DNA of 64,000 bases from LC029 sp036676475 (GTDB lineage Bacteria; Bacillota; Bacilli; Aneurinibacillales; RAOX-1): contig JAKFCU010000089.1 in NCBI GenBank assembly GCA_036676475.1, positions 1-64,000 of the forward strand, given 5' to 3'. Positions 35,563 through 44,219 of the stretch are shown one piece after another (position 1 is the stretch's first letter; each line of letters opens with the position of its first letter). A program made the translations under genes and the position numbers. The notes beneath the pieces are model-generated. The model ran no database searches. It was not told the DNA's origin and saw only the letters and a program-made list of their open reading frames with translations.

Positions 35563-35903
35563 TTTTAAATAACCTCCTCAGATTATGTTCAGTGATTAAG
35601 AGATAATTATAGAAGTTCTATTCTGATCTCTTTCACTATAAAGCTGAATTTTTGTCAGTTTTCACTTTACATTTTAGCCATATCTAAGAGAAATATCAAG
35701 ATAGGTAATGAAAATTATTTTGTGACAATAATATGTCTAATATTCATTTGAAATCAGAATAATCAGTTTAGATTTAGGGTATATGGAATGGGAAAGGCTA
35801 ACCACAAGAAATAATAGAAATATGTTACAATAATGGATATCGATTGTTCAATGCAACCCAACCTTAAGAATAGGATGAATACTATGGACGGTGGTCAGGT
35901 AGA
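35563..35903. other. Divergent intergenic region fer / LysM gene
   Basis: 341 bp, A/T-rich, no ORF supported. It should hold promoters in both directions; candidates such as TATAAT near 35608 (minus) and TACAAT near 35826 (plus) lack good -35 partners. Confidence 0.4.
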
Positions 35904-36596
35904 ATGGAATTAAAAAGACGGATTATACATAACAATGGCCAACATCAGAAAGAACGAATGGAGGAAATGGACGGGGATTCTCTTGCATTGTCTTGTAAGC
36001 AAGACAATGAGCCTGGGATTCCTTCTCGCAAATCCATTCACAGCAAACCACAAAAGAAAGCCAATAAACTTGCTTTCGGCTATGCTTCTTCACTATTGGC
36101 TATTCTTCTTGTATTTGGAGGAAGTGGTTGGTGGATGAAATCTCAAATCGCTCATAATGCAACCGCTGTTTCAACACCTCAAGTGAAAAAGATGGAACCG
36201 AACAAAGAAGTACAGAACAAAGAAGTAGAGAACAAAGAAGTACCATCAAAGCAAGCTGAGATCTCAAATACTGCTCCAAAGGAGCTAAGCATGGCCAAGG
36301 TTGAACAACCACTAAATCAAAAGATGACTACTCAACCACCAACCAAAACACCACAACATTCAGAATCCGCAACCAACACTAAACCTGCAAATGGAAAAAA
36401 AATAGTTGTCAAGCCAGTCTATAAAAAAATAATTAGGCACAAAGTAGGGGTGGGGGAAACCTTATACCGTATTTCATTGAAATACTATCACACGGGTAGG
36501 TATGCCACATTTTTAGGAAAGCATAACCATATACAAGATCCGTCCAACTTAATTTCGGGAACATTTATTAAGATTCCTTTTCCACCAGGAAAATAG
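35904..36596 (+). CDS. Membrane-anchored LysM-domain protein
   Basis: 230 residues with cytoplasmic N-terminal 54 residues, one transmembrane segment (about 57-77), an extracytoplasmic linker rich in K/E/P/T and a C-terminal LysM (about 180-226: VGVGETLYRISLKYYHTG ... SNLISGTFIKIP). The linker has three tandem NKEV units encoded by a near-perfect 15-bp repeat (36198-36242), prone to length variation. Probably binds peptidoglycan; the cytoplasmic part suggests coupling to a cytosolic or membrane partner. Start codon has only a weak Shine-Dalgarno. Confidence 0.75.
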   Translation: MELKRRIIHNNGQHQKERMEEMDGDSLALSCKQDNEPGIPSRKSIHSKPQKKANKLAFGYASSLLAILLVFGGSGWWMKSQIAHNATAVSTPQVKKMEPNKEVQNKEVENKEVPSKQAEISNTAPKELSMAKVEQPLNQKMTTQPPTKTPQHSESATNTKPANGKKIVVKPVYKKIIRHKVGVGETLYRISLKYYHTGRYATFLGKHNHIQDPSNLISGTFIKIPFPPGK

Positions 36597-36606
36597 CAGC
36601 TAAGCT

Positions 36607-36659
36607 TAAGAAAGCTACTGGCGTAGCCATATGCGTATAATACTTTCTGATAAGTGTAA
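36607..36659 (+). repeat. Family A repeat, copy 5
   Basis: TAAGAAAGCTACTGGCGTAG, CCATATGCGTATAATACTTT, CTGATAAGTGTAA. Close to consensus; its GATAAGTG end abuts the hairpin at 36661. Confidence 0.88.
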
Positions 36660-36660
36660 A

Positions 36661-36687
36661 AGAGTCTTGCTGAAGTAGCAAGGCTCT
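36661..36687 (+). terminator. Terminator hairpin after the LysM gene
   Basis: AGAGTCTTGCT / AGCAAGGCTCT (one G-T pair), T-rich downstream. Confidence 0.65.
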
Positions 36688-36821
36688 CAATCTTTCTCCC
36701 CTTGTGTGTCTGATGCATGCGGGAACTCCATATCTATAGCCATTTCGTGGAAACGCTCCTCCTTAGGAGCTTCCTTGTTTGCTTTTAATATTTTTGAAAT
36801 GATGGTTTGATCCTGGCTCAT
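36687..36821 (-). CDS. Small ORF, 44 aa, divergent from the XPB helicase gene
   Basis: Minus-strand ORF with ATG 36821 preceded by AAGGGGG at 8-base spacing. It encodes a charged, soluble peptide starting MSQDQTIISKILKANKEAP and ending SDTQGEKD. No family recognised. The strong Shine-Dalgarno and the exact fit between the helicase start and the LysM terminator support it; there is no homology evidence. Confidence 0.5.
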   Translation of the reverse strand: MSQDQTIISKILKANKEAPKEERFHEMAIDMEFPHASDTQGEKD

Positions 36822-36895
36822 CGTTTGAGACCCCCTTTCTGGGTATGCTATCCTTAAATGAGAAAATCATTCATGGAAAGAAGGATTACCGACTC

Positions 36896-38563
36896 ATGGA
36901 GTTCAAATTGGAAAATCCGTTAATTGTACAGAGTGATCGAACGCTTTTATTAGAAGTGCAGAATCCATTATTTGAGGAAGCTCGAAATGCTATAGCCCCA
37001 TTTGCCGAATTAGTGAAAAGCCCTGAATATATACATACCTACCGCATTACGCTCCTCAGCCTTTGGAACGCAGCTGCGGCTGGAATCATGTCAGATCAAA
37101 TCTGCACAGCTCTGAAGCAGTATGCCAAATATGGTATTCCAGAAGGATTGTTAAGAGAAATAAAAGAGTATACCGGACGATATGGATTGCTTAAATTAGA
37201 GAAAGAAAAAGATGCATTGTATTTAACCTCTTTAGACCCTATGGTATTGACGGAGATCTTGCAATACAAAGACATCCGAAAACTAATGGGGGAGAATCGC
37301 CAAGAACATCGCGCAGAAGTGGCTTCTTATGCACGTGGCACGTTGAAACAGGAGCTGTTACGGTTAGGTTTCCCTGTACAAGACATAGCAGGTTATTCAG
37401 AGGGTACGGCTCTAACGGTTTCCTTCCAAGCTGACTTGCGAGATTATCAACATCAAGCGATAGATGCCTATTACTCCGGAGGCACGATCTATGGTGGAAA
37501 CGGGGTACTTGTTCTTCCTTGTGGCGCGGGAAAAACGGTGATTGGGATCGCGGCCATGACCAAGGTAAAGATGGAAACACTGATTGTGACAACCAATGTG
37601 ACTTCAGTTCGCCAATGGATTCGGGAAATTTTAGACAAAACGGATCTGGGTCCCGAACAGGTAGGGGAATATTCCGGTGATACAAAAGACGTGAGGCCAG
37701 TAACTGTCACCACTTACCAAATGCTGACTTATCGCGCTGAGAGGGAAGGCGATTTTTCAAACATGGAGCTTTTTAATCAACGGAATTGGGGATTGATCAT
37801 TTATGATGAAGTCCATTTATTACCTGCTCCTATCTTTCGGATGACGGCAGATATACAGGCGAAACGGCGATTAGGATTGACTGCTACTCTTGTACGCGAA
37901 GATGGTCGGGAAGAGGATGTATTTACTTTGGTCGGTCCTAAAAAGTATGATATGCCATGGAAGGAGCTAGAGCAAAAAGGGTGGATAGCAGAAGCAGCCT
38001 GTTCGGAAATTCGCATTAAGATGCCTTTTTCTTTAAGAGAAGAATATGTTTATGCCCCTTCCCGCCAAAAATTTCGTGTGGCAGCTGAAAATCCTGAGAA
38101 GAAGAAGGTAGTAAAGCGGTTGATTGATCATCATCAAGAAGATCAAATATTGATCATTGGACAATTTGTGGAACAGCTAGAAGAGCTATCTAGTGATTTG
38201 AACATTCCTGTGATTACGGGGAGGACTCCCCAATCGGAGAGAGACCGCTTATATGCTGATTTTCGAAAGAGTGAAATTAAACAGCTGATCGTCTCCAAGG
38301 TAGCTAATTTTGCCGTTGATTTGCCTGATGCAAATGTGGCTATCCAAATCTCGGGAACCTTTGGTTCCCGTCAAGAGGAAGCGCAACGGTTGGGACGTGT
38401 TCTTAGGCCAAAAATGTCAGAGAATAAAGCCTATTTCTATACGTTAGTTTCCAAAGGTACTAATGAGGAAGAATGGGCTCAAAAGCGTCAGCTATTTTTG
38501 ATTGAACAAGGGTATCATTATCGAATCATGGATTCGGAAGTCCTGCAAGACCACATAGATTAG
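36896..38563 (+). CDS. XPB-type DNA repair helicase (SF2)
   Basis: Bacterial homologue of XPB/ERCC3, a 3'-5' ATP-dependent helicase. From ATG 36896 (AGAAGGA upstream) it is 555 residues; ATG 36845 is an alternative without Shine-Dalgarno, and the mycobacterial-type start PLIVQSDKT lines up with residue 8. N-terminal helicase-associated domain (about 1-165), Walker A LPCGAGKT (207-214), DEVH (304-307), the XPB hallmark RED motif in LVREDGREEDVF (334-336), and helicase domain 2 with GRTPQSERDRLY and EEAQRLGRVLRPK. No nuclease (Bax1-like) partner next to it. Confidence 0.9.
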   Translation: MEFKLENPLIVQSDRTLLLEVQNPLFEEARNAIAPFAELVKSPEYIHTYRITLLSLWNAAAAGIMSDQICTALKQYAKYGIPEGLLREIKEYTGRYGLLKLEKEKDALYLTSLDPMVLTEILQYKDIRKLMGENRQEHRAEVASYARGTLKQELLRLGFPVQDIAGYSEGTALTVSFQADLRDYQHQAIDAYYSGGTIYGGNGVLVLPCGAGKTVIGIAAMTKVKMETLIVTTNVTSVRQWIREILDKTDLGPEQVGEYSGDTKDVRPVTVTTYQMLTYRAEREGDFSNMELFNQRNWGLIIYDEVHLLPAPIFRMTADIQAKRRLGLTATLVREDGREEDVFTLVGPKKYDMPWKELEQKGWIAEAACSEIRIKMPFSLREEYVYAPSRQKFRVAAENPEKKKVVKRLIDHHQEDQILIIGQFVEQLEELSSDLNIPVITGRTPQSERDRLYADFRKSEIKQLIVSKVANFAVDLPDANVAIQISGTFGSRQEEAQRLGRVLRPKMSENKAYFYTLVSKGTNEEEWAQKRQLFLIEQGYHYRIMDSEVLQDHID

Positions 38564-38614
38564 TGGATATTAATTCGACAGTCGAATCTCGTATCACCCC
38601 AATATAAGACATCT

Positions 38615-38643
38615 GAACCTGATATTATATCAGGTTCTTTTCT
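38615..38643 (+). terminator. Terminator after the XPB helicase
   Basis: GAACCTGAT / ATCAGGTTC stem, 5-base loop, then T4. Confidence 0.75.
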
Positions 38644-38845
38644 ATGTGCAGAGGTAGCTCCATCTTTAGGTGTTGCGCTATTTATAAGTTTTTCACTCTT
38701 TCATCTGTATCTGTAATACAATAACTAAGTAATCTGTTACATATCAGTTTTGCAGGCGAGCTTTATATTTAATACCTGTTTACATAAGCTTTGAACCGCT
38801 TACACAGAATTTTCAAGAACGCAAAAAACTTTTTCGAATAAACTG

Positions 38846-38874
38846 TTGCTATGAAATAATAACTCTGTTATAAT
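38846..38874 (+). promoter_or_regulatory. Predicted sigma-A promoter of the ferredoxin oxidoreductase operon
   Basis: TTGCTA (38846-38851), 17-base spacer, TATAAT (38869-38874). Confidence 0.65.
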
Positions 38875-38969
38875 TCGAAATATGAAAAGCCTGAATAATC
38901 CAAACGATATTAATCATAACACTATGATTATATTGTAAATGGGTTATCGATTTCGGGGGAGGGAAATTC

Positions 38970-39965
38970 ATGTTACCTAAGAAAAATGAACTTGGTTTTT
39001 TTGAAATTCGGTTAGAATCCATTGGGGGACTCGGGGCTAACCTGGCAGGTAAAATGCTCGCTGAAGCCGGTGTAATGGGATTGGGGCTCAATGGCTCTAA
39101 CTTTTCTTCATACGGTTCGGAGAAGAAGGGTTCGCCTGTCAAAGCTTTTGTGCGTTTTTGTGAGCCTGAAGTAGAGGTTCGCGCACACAGTCCAATTGAA
39201 CAACCACATGTGGTTGGCGTTTTCCATGAAGCATTATATAAAACAATAGATGTTTGCAGCGGAATTTATCCGGATAGTATTGTACTCGTTAATTCTACGA
39301 GAGATTTTGACGAGGTTCGTAAAGATCTTAAATTGGAATTTGGAACGCTAGCTGTTGTAGACGCGCTTTCCATTGCGGTTGAAGAGAAAACAAAGGTGAA
39401 CACGGCTATGTTGGGAGCTTTGTTCCGTGTTTGTGAGTTCCTCGATCCAGAAGTGATGAAAAACGTAATTCGCAGGACCTTTGAAAAGAAATATCCACAC
39501 ATGGTAGAACCGAATATTCGTACCTTTGAACGCGGGTATAACGAAGTTCAATTTAAGACCTATGAAGCAAGTGAAGATGCTGTATCACGTGCCTTTACTC
39601 GCCCTGAACCAGCTCTTGGTTACGAAACCCAGCCTCTTGGCGGGGTAGTGATTAACCCAGGGAACAGCATTTTGAAGGACCTTAGCGGATCTCGTCAAGG
39701 TTTCTTGCCAGATTGGTATGAAGATAAATGTATTCACTGTGCAGCCTGTGATACCGTTTGTCCGGATCTCTGTTTTGTTTGGGAAGAAAAGGAAGACAAG
39801 AAGGGACGTCCGCAAATGTTCCTGCAGGGGATTGATTATCAGTACTGTAAAGGCTGTCAAAAGTGTGTAGAGGTTTGTCCAACGGATGCCCTTGCCACTT
39901 TGCGTGAGGAGACCGGTTTTGCTGATGAGCATCGCATGCCGCACAAGTTTCCTTTGGCGCTATAA
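38970..39965 (+). CDS. 2-oxoacid:ferredoxin oxidoreductase, fused gamma-delta subunit
   Basis: 331 residues. Residues about 10-190 are the gamma domain (IGGLGANLAGKMLAEAGV, FSSYGSEKKGSPVKAFVRF, LVNSTRDFDEV); about 245-315 is a delta-type 2x[4Fe-4S] ferredoxin domain (CIHCAACDTVCPD and CKGCQKCVEVCPTDA). Carries electrons from the TPP-containing subunit to soluble ferredoxin. First gene of a two-gene operon; 22 bases before the next. Substrate (pyruvate, 2-oxoglutarate or a branched 2-oxoacid) cannot be decided from sequence. Confidence 0.9.
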   Translation: MLPKKNELGFFEIRLESIGGLGANLAGKMLAEAGVMGLGLNGSNFSSYGSEKKGSPVKAFVRFCEPEVEVRAHSPIEQPHVVGVFHEALYKTIDVCSGIYPDSIVLVNSTRDFDEVRKDLKLEFGTLAVVDALSIAVEEKTKVNTAMLGALFRVCEFLDPEVMKNVIRRTFEKKYPHMVEPNIRTFERGYNEVQFKTYEASEDAVSRAFTRPEPALGYETQPLGGVVINPGNSILKDLSGSRQGFLPDWYEDKCIHCAACDTVCPDLCFVWEEKEDKKGRPQMFLQGIDYQYCKGCQKCVEVCPTDALATLREETGFADEHRMPHKFPLAL

Positions 39966-39987
39966 CTTCGAATGGGGGGAATAAACG

Positions 39988-42288
39988 ATGGCAATTGATT
40001 ATGAAAAAGAAAAACAACAACTTGAAAATAAAAGGCCTGTCCAAAAGCTAGTTTTTGAATCCGGTAATGAAATGGCAGCGATGGCTGCGGCGCAAATCAA
40101 TTATCATATTATGGGATATTTCCCGATCACACCTTCAACGGAAGTTGCTCAGTTTTTAGATACGATGAAAGCAAAAGGACAACATGATATCGTGTTGATT
40201 CCAACCGATGGAGAACACGGATCTGCGGGATCCTGTTATGGTGCCGCTGCGGCGGGAGCGCGCGTGTTCAATGCTACCTCTGCAAACGGTTTTATGTATA
40301 TGCTGGAGCAGCTTCCGGTACAATCGGGAACTCGCTTCCCCATGGTCATGAACTTGGTTACTCGGGCGATTAGCGGTCCGCTTGACATTCGTGGAGATCA
40401 CTCCGACCTTTACTACGGATTGAATATCGGATGGCCGATCCTGTTGGCTAGAACACCGCAAGCGGTTTACGATATGAACATTATGGCATTGAAATTGGCT
40501 GAACATAAAGACGTTCGTTTGCCGGTTCTGGTTGCTTATGATGGTTTCTTCACCTCTCACCAAAAGCGCCGTGTTCAATATTTTGAAGACCGTAAGGTTG
40601 TACAAGGATTTGTTGGACCACAACCAAGAAACTATAACTTTGTCTTGGATCCAGCTAATCCGGTAACGGTTGGACCATACATGAATGATCCGGATTTGAT
40701 TAACAACAACTATCAGCAATCGGAAGCGATGTACCGTGCATATGAGGTATTTCAAGAAATTGCAAAAGAATACTATGAATTATCCGGCAGAGAGTATCCG
40801 ATTCTTGACCTATATAAGATGGAAGATGCAGAAGTCGCTGTGTTCTTATTGAACTCTGCTTCTGAAACAGCAAAGGATACGGTTGATAAGCTTCGTGCAC
40901 AAGGAATTAAGGCGGGTGTGATCAGCCCGAACATGATTCGTCCGTTCCCGACAAAAGAAATTCAAGCCGCATTGAAAAATGTGAAGGCTGTTGTCGTCGG
41001 TGAACGCGCCGATTCTTATGGTGGGCACGGGGCCAACATGACCCATGAAGTGAAAGCTGCCCTACAGAGTATTCGTAGTGAGTGTATGGTAATCAGCCGC
41101 GTATTCGGGGTTGGCGGTAAGGATTTCTTCTCCGATGATGCCGAAAAGTTCTTCCAATTCGCCTTGGATGCGGTTGAAATAGGGTCTGTTGAAAAGGAAT
41201 TTGATTACTATGGCCAAACTCCGGGCAAAGGGGAACTTACGCCTAAGCGTGTTCTTGAGCCACAGTATGGCAACGCGTTTAAGTCTGGGTTAATTAAAGT
41301 AACACCAAACGAAGAAACGGGCAAACTGGATGTCAAGATTCCTCCATTACGTGCCTTAACAGGTAAGCCGAAGCGTATTGCCTCCGGACACGGGGCATGC
41401 CCAGGCTGTGGGATTTTCCCTGGATTAGAATTGTTCTTTAAAGGGATTGAGGGAGATATTGTCGCCCTATATCAAACGGGTTGTGCGTATGTTACAACTA
41501 CTGGATATCCTTACAGCGCCCATAAGCAATCCTTTATTCACAACCTTTTCCAAAATGGGGGAGCGACCCTTTCTGGAGCGGTGGAAGCTTTTTTTGAACT
41601 GAAACGTCGTGGGGAAGTTGAAGTAGCCGATGACTTTACCTTTGTTATGATTACGGGTGACGGTGGTATGGATATCGGTATGGGTGCTGCGCTTGGGGCC
41701 GCTCTTCGAAACCATAAAATGATCATTCTTGAGTATGATAATGAAGGATATATGAATACAGGAAGCCAGCTTTCTTATTCTACTCCTTTGGGACATATGA
41801 CAACGACTTCTAGTGTGGGTAAGTTCCAAGGAGGGAAAGCCTTCCATCATAAAGACACTGCTCAGATTATGGCTGCTACCAACATTCCTTATGTCTTTAC
41901 CGGAACAGAAGCATTCCCGCAGGATTTGGTAAAGAAAGCGGCGAAAGCTCAATGGTATGCACAGAATGTAGGAATGGTATATGGTAAGATCTTGATCGCT
42001 TGTCCGTTAAACTGGAAATCTCCAGATGAAAAAGGAGAAGAGATTGTAGGAACTGCAGTTAATACCTGTTTCTTCCCGCTTTATGAAGTAGAAAACGGAA
42101 TTACCACCCTTACGTACAACCCTGAAGAAAAAGGGAAGCGTCTCGATGTATATGAGTGGGTAAACTCCATGGGAAAAACGAAACACTTAACTAAGCCCGA
42201 ATATGCAGAAACATTGGATTCGTTCCGTCAGGAAGTAGAAAGACGCTGGAGTAGATTGAAGGCTAAGCACGAAGATCCATTCCTATAA
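39988..42288 (+). CDS. 2-oxoacid:ferredoxin oxidoreductase, fused alpha-beta subunit
   Basis: 766 residues. The alpha half (about 20-395) has the PFOR domain I pattern YFPITPSTEVAQFL, LIPTDGEHGSAGSCYGAAAAG and RGDHSDLYYG plus domain II VVVGERADSYGGHG. The beta half (about 440-760) binds TPP: HGACPGCGIFPGLELF, QTGCAYVTTTGYPYS and ITGDGGMDIGMGAALGAAL ... EYDNEGYMNTG (Mg/TPP motif). CoA-dependent oxidative decarboxylation of a 2-oxoacid with ferredoxin reduction. Closed by a strong terminator. Confidence 0.9.
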   Translation: MAIDYEKEKQQLENKRPVQKLVFESGNEMAAMAAAQINYHIMGYFPITPSTEVAQFLDTMKAKGQHDIVLIPTDGEHGSAGSCYGAAAAGARVFNATSANGFMYMLEQLPVQSGTRFPMVMNLVTRAISGPLDIRGDHSDLYYGLNIGWPILLARTPQAVYDMNIMALKLAEHKDVRLPVLVAYDGFFTSHQKRRVQYFEDRKVVQGFVGPQPRNYNFVLDPANPVTVGPYMNDPDLINNNYQQSEAMYRAYEVFQEIAKEYYELSGREYPILDLYKMEDAEVAVFLLNSASETAKDTVDKLRAQGIKAGVISPNMIRPFPTKEIQAALKNVKAVVVGERADSYGGHGANMTHEVKAALQSIRSECMVISRVFGVGGKDFFSDDAEKFFQFALDAVEIGSVEKEFDYYGQTPGKGELTPKRVLEPQYGNAFKSGLIKVTPNEETGKLDVKIPPLRALTGKPKRIASGHGACPGCGIFPGLELFFKGIEGDIVALYQTGCAYVTTTGYPYSAHKQSFIHNLFQNGGATLSGAVEAFFELKRRGEVEVADDFTFVMITGDGGMDIGMGAALGAALRNHKMIILEYDNEGYMNTGSQLSYSTPLGHMTTTSSVGKFQGGKAFHHKDTAQIMAATNIPYVFTGTEAFPQDLVKKAAKAQWYAQNVGMVYGKILIACPLNWKSPDEKGEEIVGTAVNTCFFPLYEVENGITTLTYNPEEKGKRLDVYEWVNSMGKTKHLTKPEYAETLDSFRQEVERRWSRLKAKHEDPFL

Positions 42289-42297
42289 AAATAATGA

Positions 42298-42327
42298 AGA
42301 GGCTGTCTCATGATGACAGCCTCTTTT
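42298..42327. terminator. Bidirectional terminator
   Basis: AGAGGCTGTC / GACAGCCTCT stem with T4, between convergent genes. Confidence 0.88.
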
Positions 42328-42334
42328 CCATATA

Positions 42335-43624
42335 TTAATCCTTTTTTACAACATGAAAGTTATCGGAAATAAGTAGCCAGTTTTGTGGAAAGGGAAGACC
42401 TAGCTTCCAGTAACTAATTCCTCTTAGGCCAAGCTGTTTGATTAAATTAAACTTTGCTTGGATGGAGCGAGCATCTTCAAACCATACCTTATGCTGTTTT
42501 CCTTGTATATCATAATAGTCGAAATGGGGGGCTTGAGCTGTATAATCATACTGAATGGCTGCATTCTCCACTCTGGCTAAGTTTATGGCAGCTTGTGGAC
42601 TAATGGCTTTAGCAAATGGTCCCCCTTGAACATAGGGTAACGTCCAATCATAGCCATATAGATTTTGGCCCATCATGATTTTGTTGGCGGGCATTTCAGT
42701 GAGGGCATACCGTATTACTCTTTCTACTTGATCGATGGGGGAGACGGGCATGGGGGGACCACCTGACCAGCCCCATTCATAAGTCATGATAACGGAAAAA
42801 TCAACAATTTGGCCATGTGCCCGATAATCATGAGCCGTGTACCATTCACCGGTTTGAGCTGCACTGATTTTAGGAGCAAGGGCTGTAGATATTAACCATC
42901 CTTCATTGTGTATACGACTAGCAGCCTTTCGCAAAAATTGATTATAGGCTTCTCGATCTCCAGGAAGCAGATGTTCCATGTCAAAATGGATATCTCTAAA
43001 TCCTAAGCGTTTAGCGGTAGAGATGATATTGTTTAATAGAGTATCTTGAATCTGTTGATTGGATAAAACGAGGTGACCCAGCTCGGCACTAAATTGATCA
43101 TTTTCTAAATTGGTGACGACCATCATCATGGTTACATTGTTGCGGTCTGCGATTGCTTTTAGATTCGTCAGAGCTGGAGCCTTTAGTGAACCATCTCTTA
43201 GGATCTCAAAACTAAAGGGAGCTAAATAGGTTAGATGTGGAGCGGCCTCCTCTGCACTTCTTTGTAACTCCGCGGAAATGGTATCATCCCGTGGTTCGAT
43301 ATAGGCGTTTATTTCCGCGTTGTATTTCGGTTTTGGAGGAATATAGAGCCGAAAGCCTACCGATAGAGGTGCGTTAAGGGGGATTTGGTTAATTCGAGCT
43401 AAGGAACTAGGACTTATCCTGAATTTTCTTGCGATGGAGTATAAAGAATCACCAGGTTGAACCCAATAATACATTCCCTGGATAGGAATGACAAGTACTT
43501 GCCCTACAACCAGTGATTGATTTGGATCAATCTCATTAACCTGCGCGATGCTTTGATAGGGAACTTCATAAGCCTGGGAAATCCCAAAGAGGGATTGTCC
43601 CGATTGTACGACATGAATTTGCAT
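42335..43624 (-). CDS. LysM-GH18 spore peptidoglycan hydrolase, SleL/YaaH type
   Basis: 429 residues without a signal peptide: two N-terminal LysM domains (about 2-45 and 50-94) and a glycoside hydrolase 18 domain (about 105-425) with the catalytic DxxDxDxE-like site GFRDIHFDMEHLLPGD. Also MMVVTNLENDQFSAEL and VIMTYEWGWSGGPPMPVSP. In Bacillus such proteins (SleL, YaaH) are N-acetylglucosaminidases acting on cortex fragments at germination and reach the spore coat without secretion. Single gene, minus strand. Confidence 0.9.
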   Translation of the reverse strand: MQIHVVQSGQSLFGISQAYEVPYQSIAQVNEIDPNQSLVVGQVLVIPIQGMYYWVQPGDSLYSIARKFRISPSSLARINQIPLNAPLSVGFRLYIPPKPKYNAEINAYIEPRDDTISAELQRSAEEAAPHLTYLAPFSFEILRDGSLKAPALTNLKAIADRNNVTMMMVVTNLENDQFSAELGHLVLSNQQIQDTLLNNIISTAKRLGFRDIHFDMEHLLPGDREAYNQFLRKAASRIHNEGWLISTALAPKISAAQTGEWYTAHDYRAHGQIVDFSVIMTYEWGWSGGPPMPVSPIDQVERVIRYALTEMPANKIMMGQNLYGYDWTLPYVQGGPFAKAISPQAAINLARVENAAIQYDYTAQAPHFDYYDIQGKQHKVWFEDARSIQAKFNLIKQLGLRGISYWKLGLPFPQNWLLISDNFHVVKKD

Positions 43625-43747
43625 CCGAATCCATCCTTTTCTTCAATCTTTTATCAATATATGTTATAGAGTGGGCGAATGACATAAAAATAGAATTTTT
43701 TCATAACCTGAAACCAAAAGACACTATCTCCATTGGGGGGATGTTCC

Positions 43748-44176
43748 TTGTTTCTTTTCGATTTACTGTTTCTGGCATGTGCATGGGGATTGTTTCAAGC
43801 TTCTGAATCCATCATTCCAACGTTACATTCCTCCTTATCCCTATCCGCTGATTGGGCCACCTTTCTATTATTTAAACCCGTTCACTTAATGTTCTCCTTT
43901 CTTTGTTTTGTCACTGCTATTCTTATTATTCGTACCATTTCGATGAAGTACTTGAAAAGAGTGTTTGGAAAGGGAAGCTTTCTTAAAGGAAATCGCGTAG
44001 AAAGCATTGTCCTCATATTGCTTAGTATGTGGATCGCGATGATCGTACTTCTTAAGCATTTTCTGCCTGCCATCATTTTGATGGGATTGATATTCATGTA
44101 TGATTTATTTCAAATGGTTGGTTTCATGAGAAGGAAGAGAAGATTAAAAACCGCGCTTCGTCAGTTTCAATCATAG
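43748..44176 (+). CDS. Small membrane protein, unknown
   Basis: About 142 residues from TTG 43748, which has GGGGGG 7 bases upstream (TTG 43733 lies on that run). Four hydrophobic segments (about 2-20, 44-62, 85-105, 107-125) and a basic C-terminus RRKRRLKTALRQF. No family recognised. Divergent from the GH18 gene. Confidence 0.65.
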   Translation: MFLFDLLFLACAWGLFQASESIIPTLHSSLSLSADWATFLLFKPVHLMFSFLCFVTAILIIRTISMKYLKRVFGKGSFLKGNRVESIVLILLSMWIAMIVLLKHFLPAIILMGLIFMYDLFQMVGFMRRKRRLKTALRQFQS

Positions 44177-44183
44177 GATGCAA

Positions 44184-44219
44184 AAAGCCAGGCATCATGC
44201 ATGATGCCTGGCTTTCTTT
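44184..44219. terminator. Bidirectional terminator
   Basis: A 32-base near-perfect palindrome (AAAGCCAGGCATCATG and its complement) between convergent genes. Confidence 0.9.

Larger units (their letters stand above)
38564..38969. other. Intergenic region before the oxidoreductase operon
   Basis: 406 bp without an ORF. Holds the helicase terminator (38615-38643) and a good sigma-A promoter (38846-38874). The transcript leader would be about 90 bases. Confidence 0.6.

Noticed and set aside
36607..36690. tRNA or other structured RNA gene
   Set aside because: The folding is explained by a family A repeat plus a terminator; no cloverleaf or CCA end. No tRNA or rRNA was found anywhere in the window.
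40156..40755. Minus-strand ORF of 199 codons
   Set aside because: Antisense shadow of the alpha-beta oxidoreductase gene.
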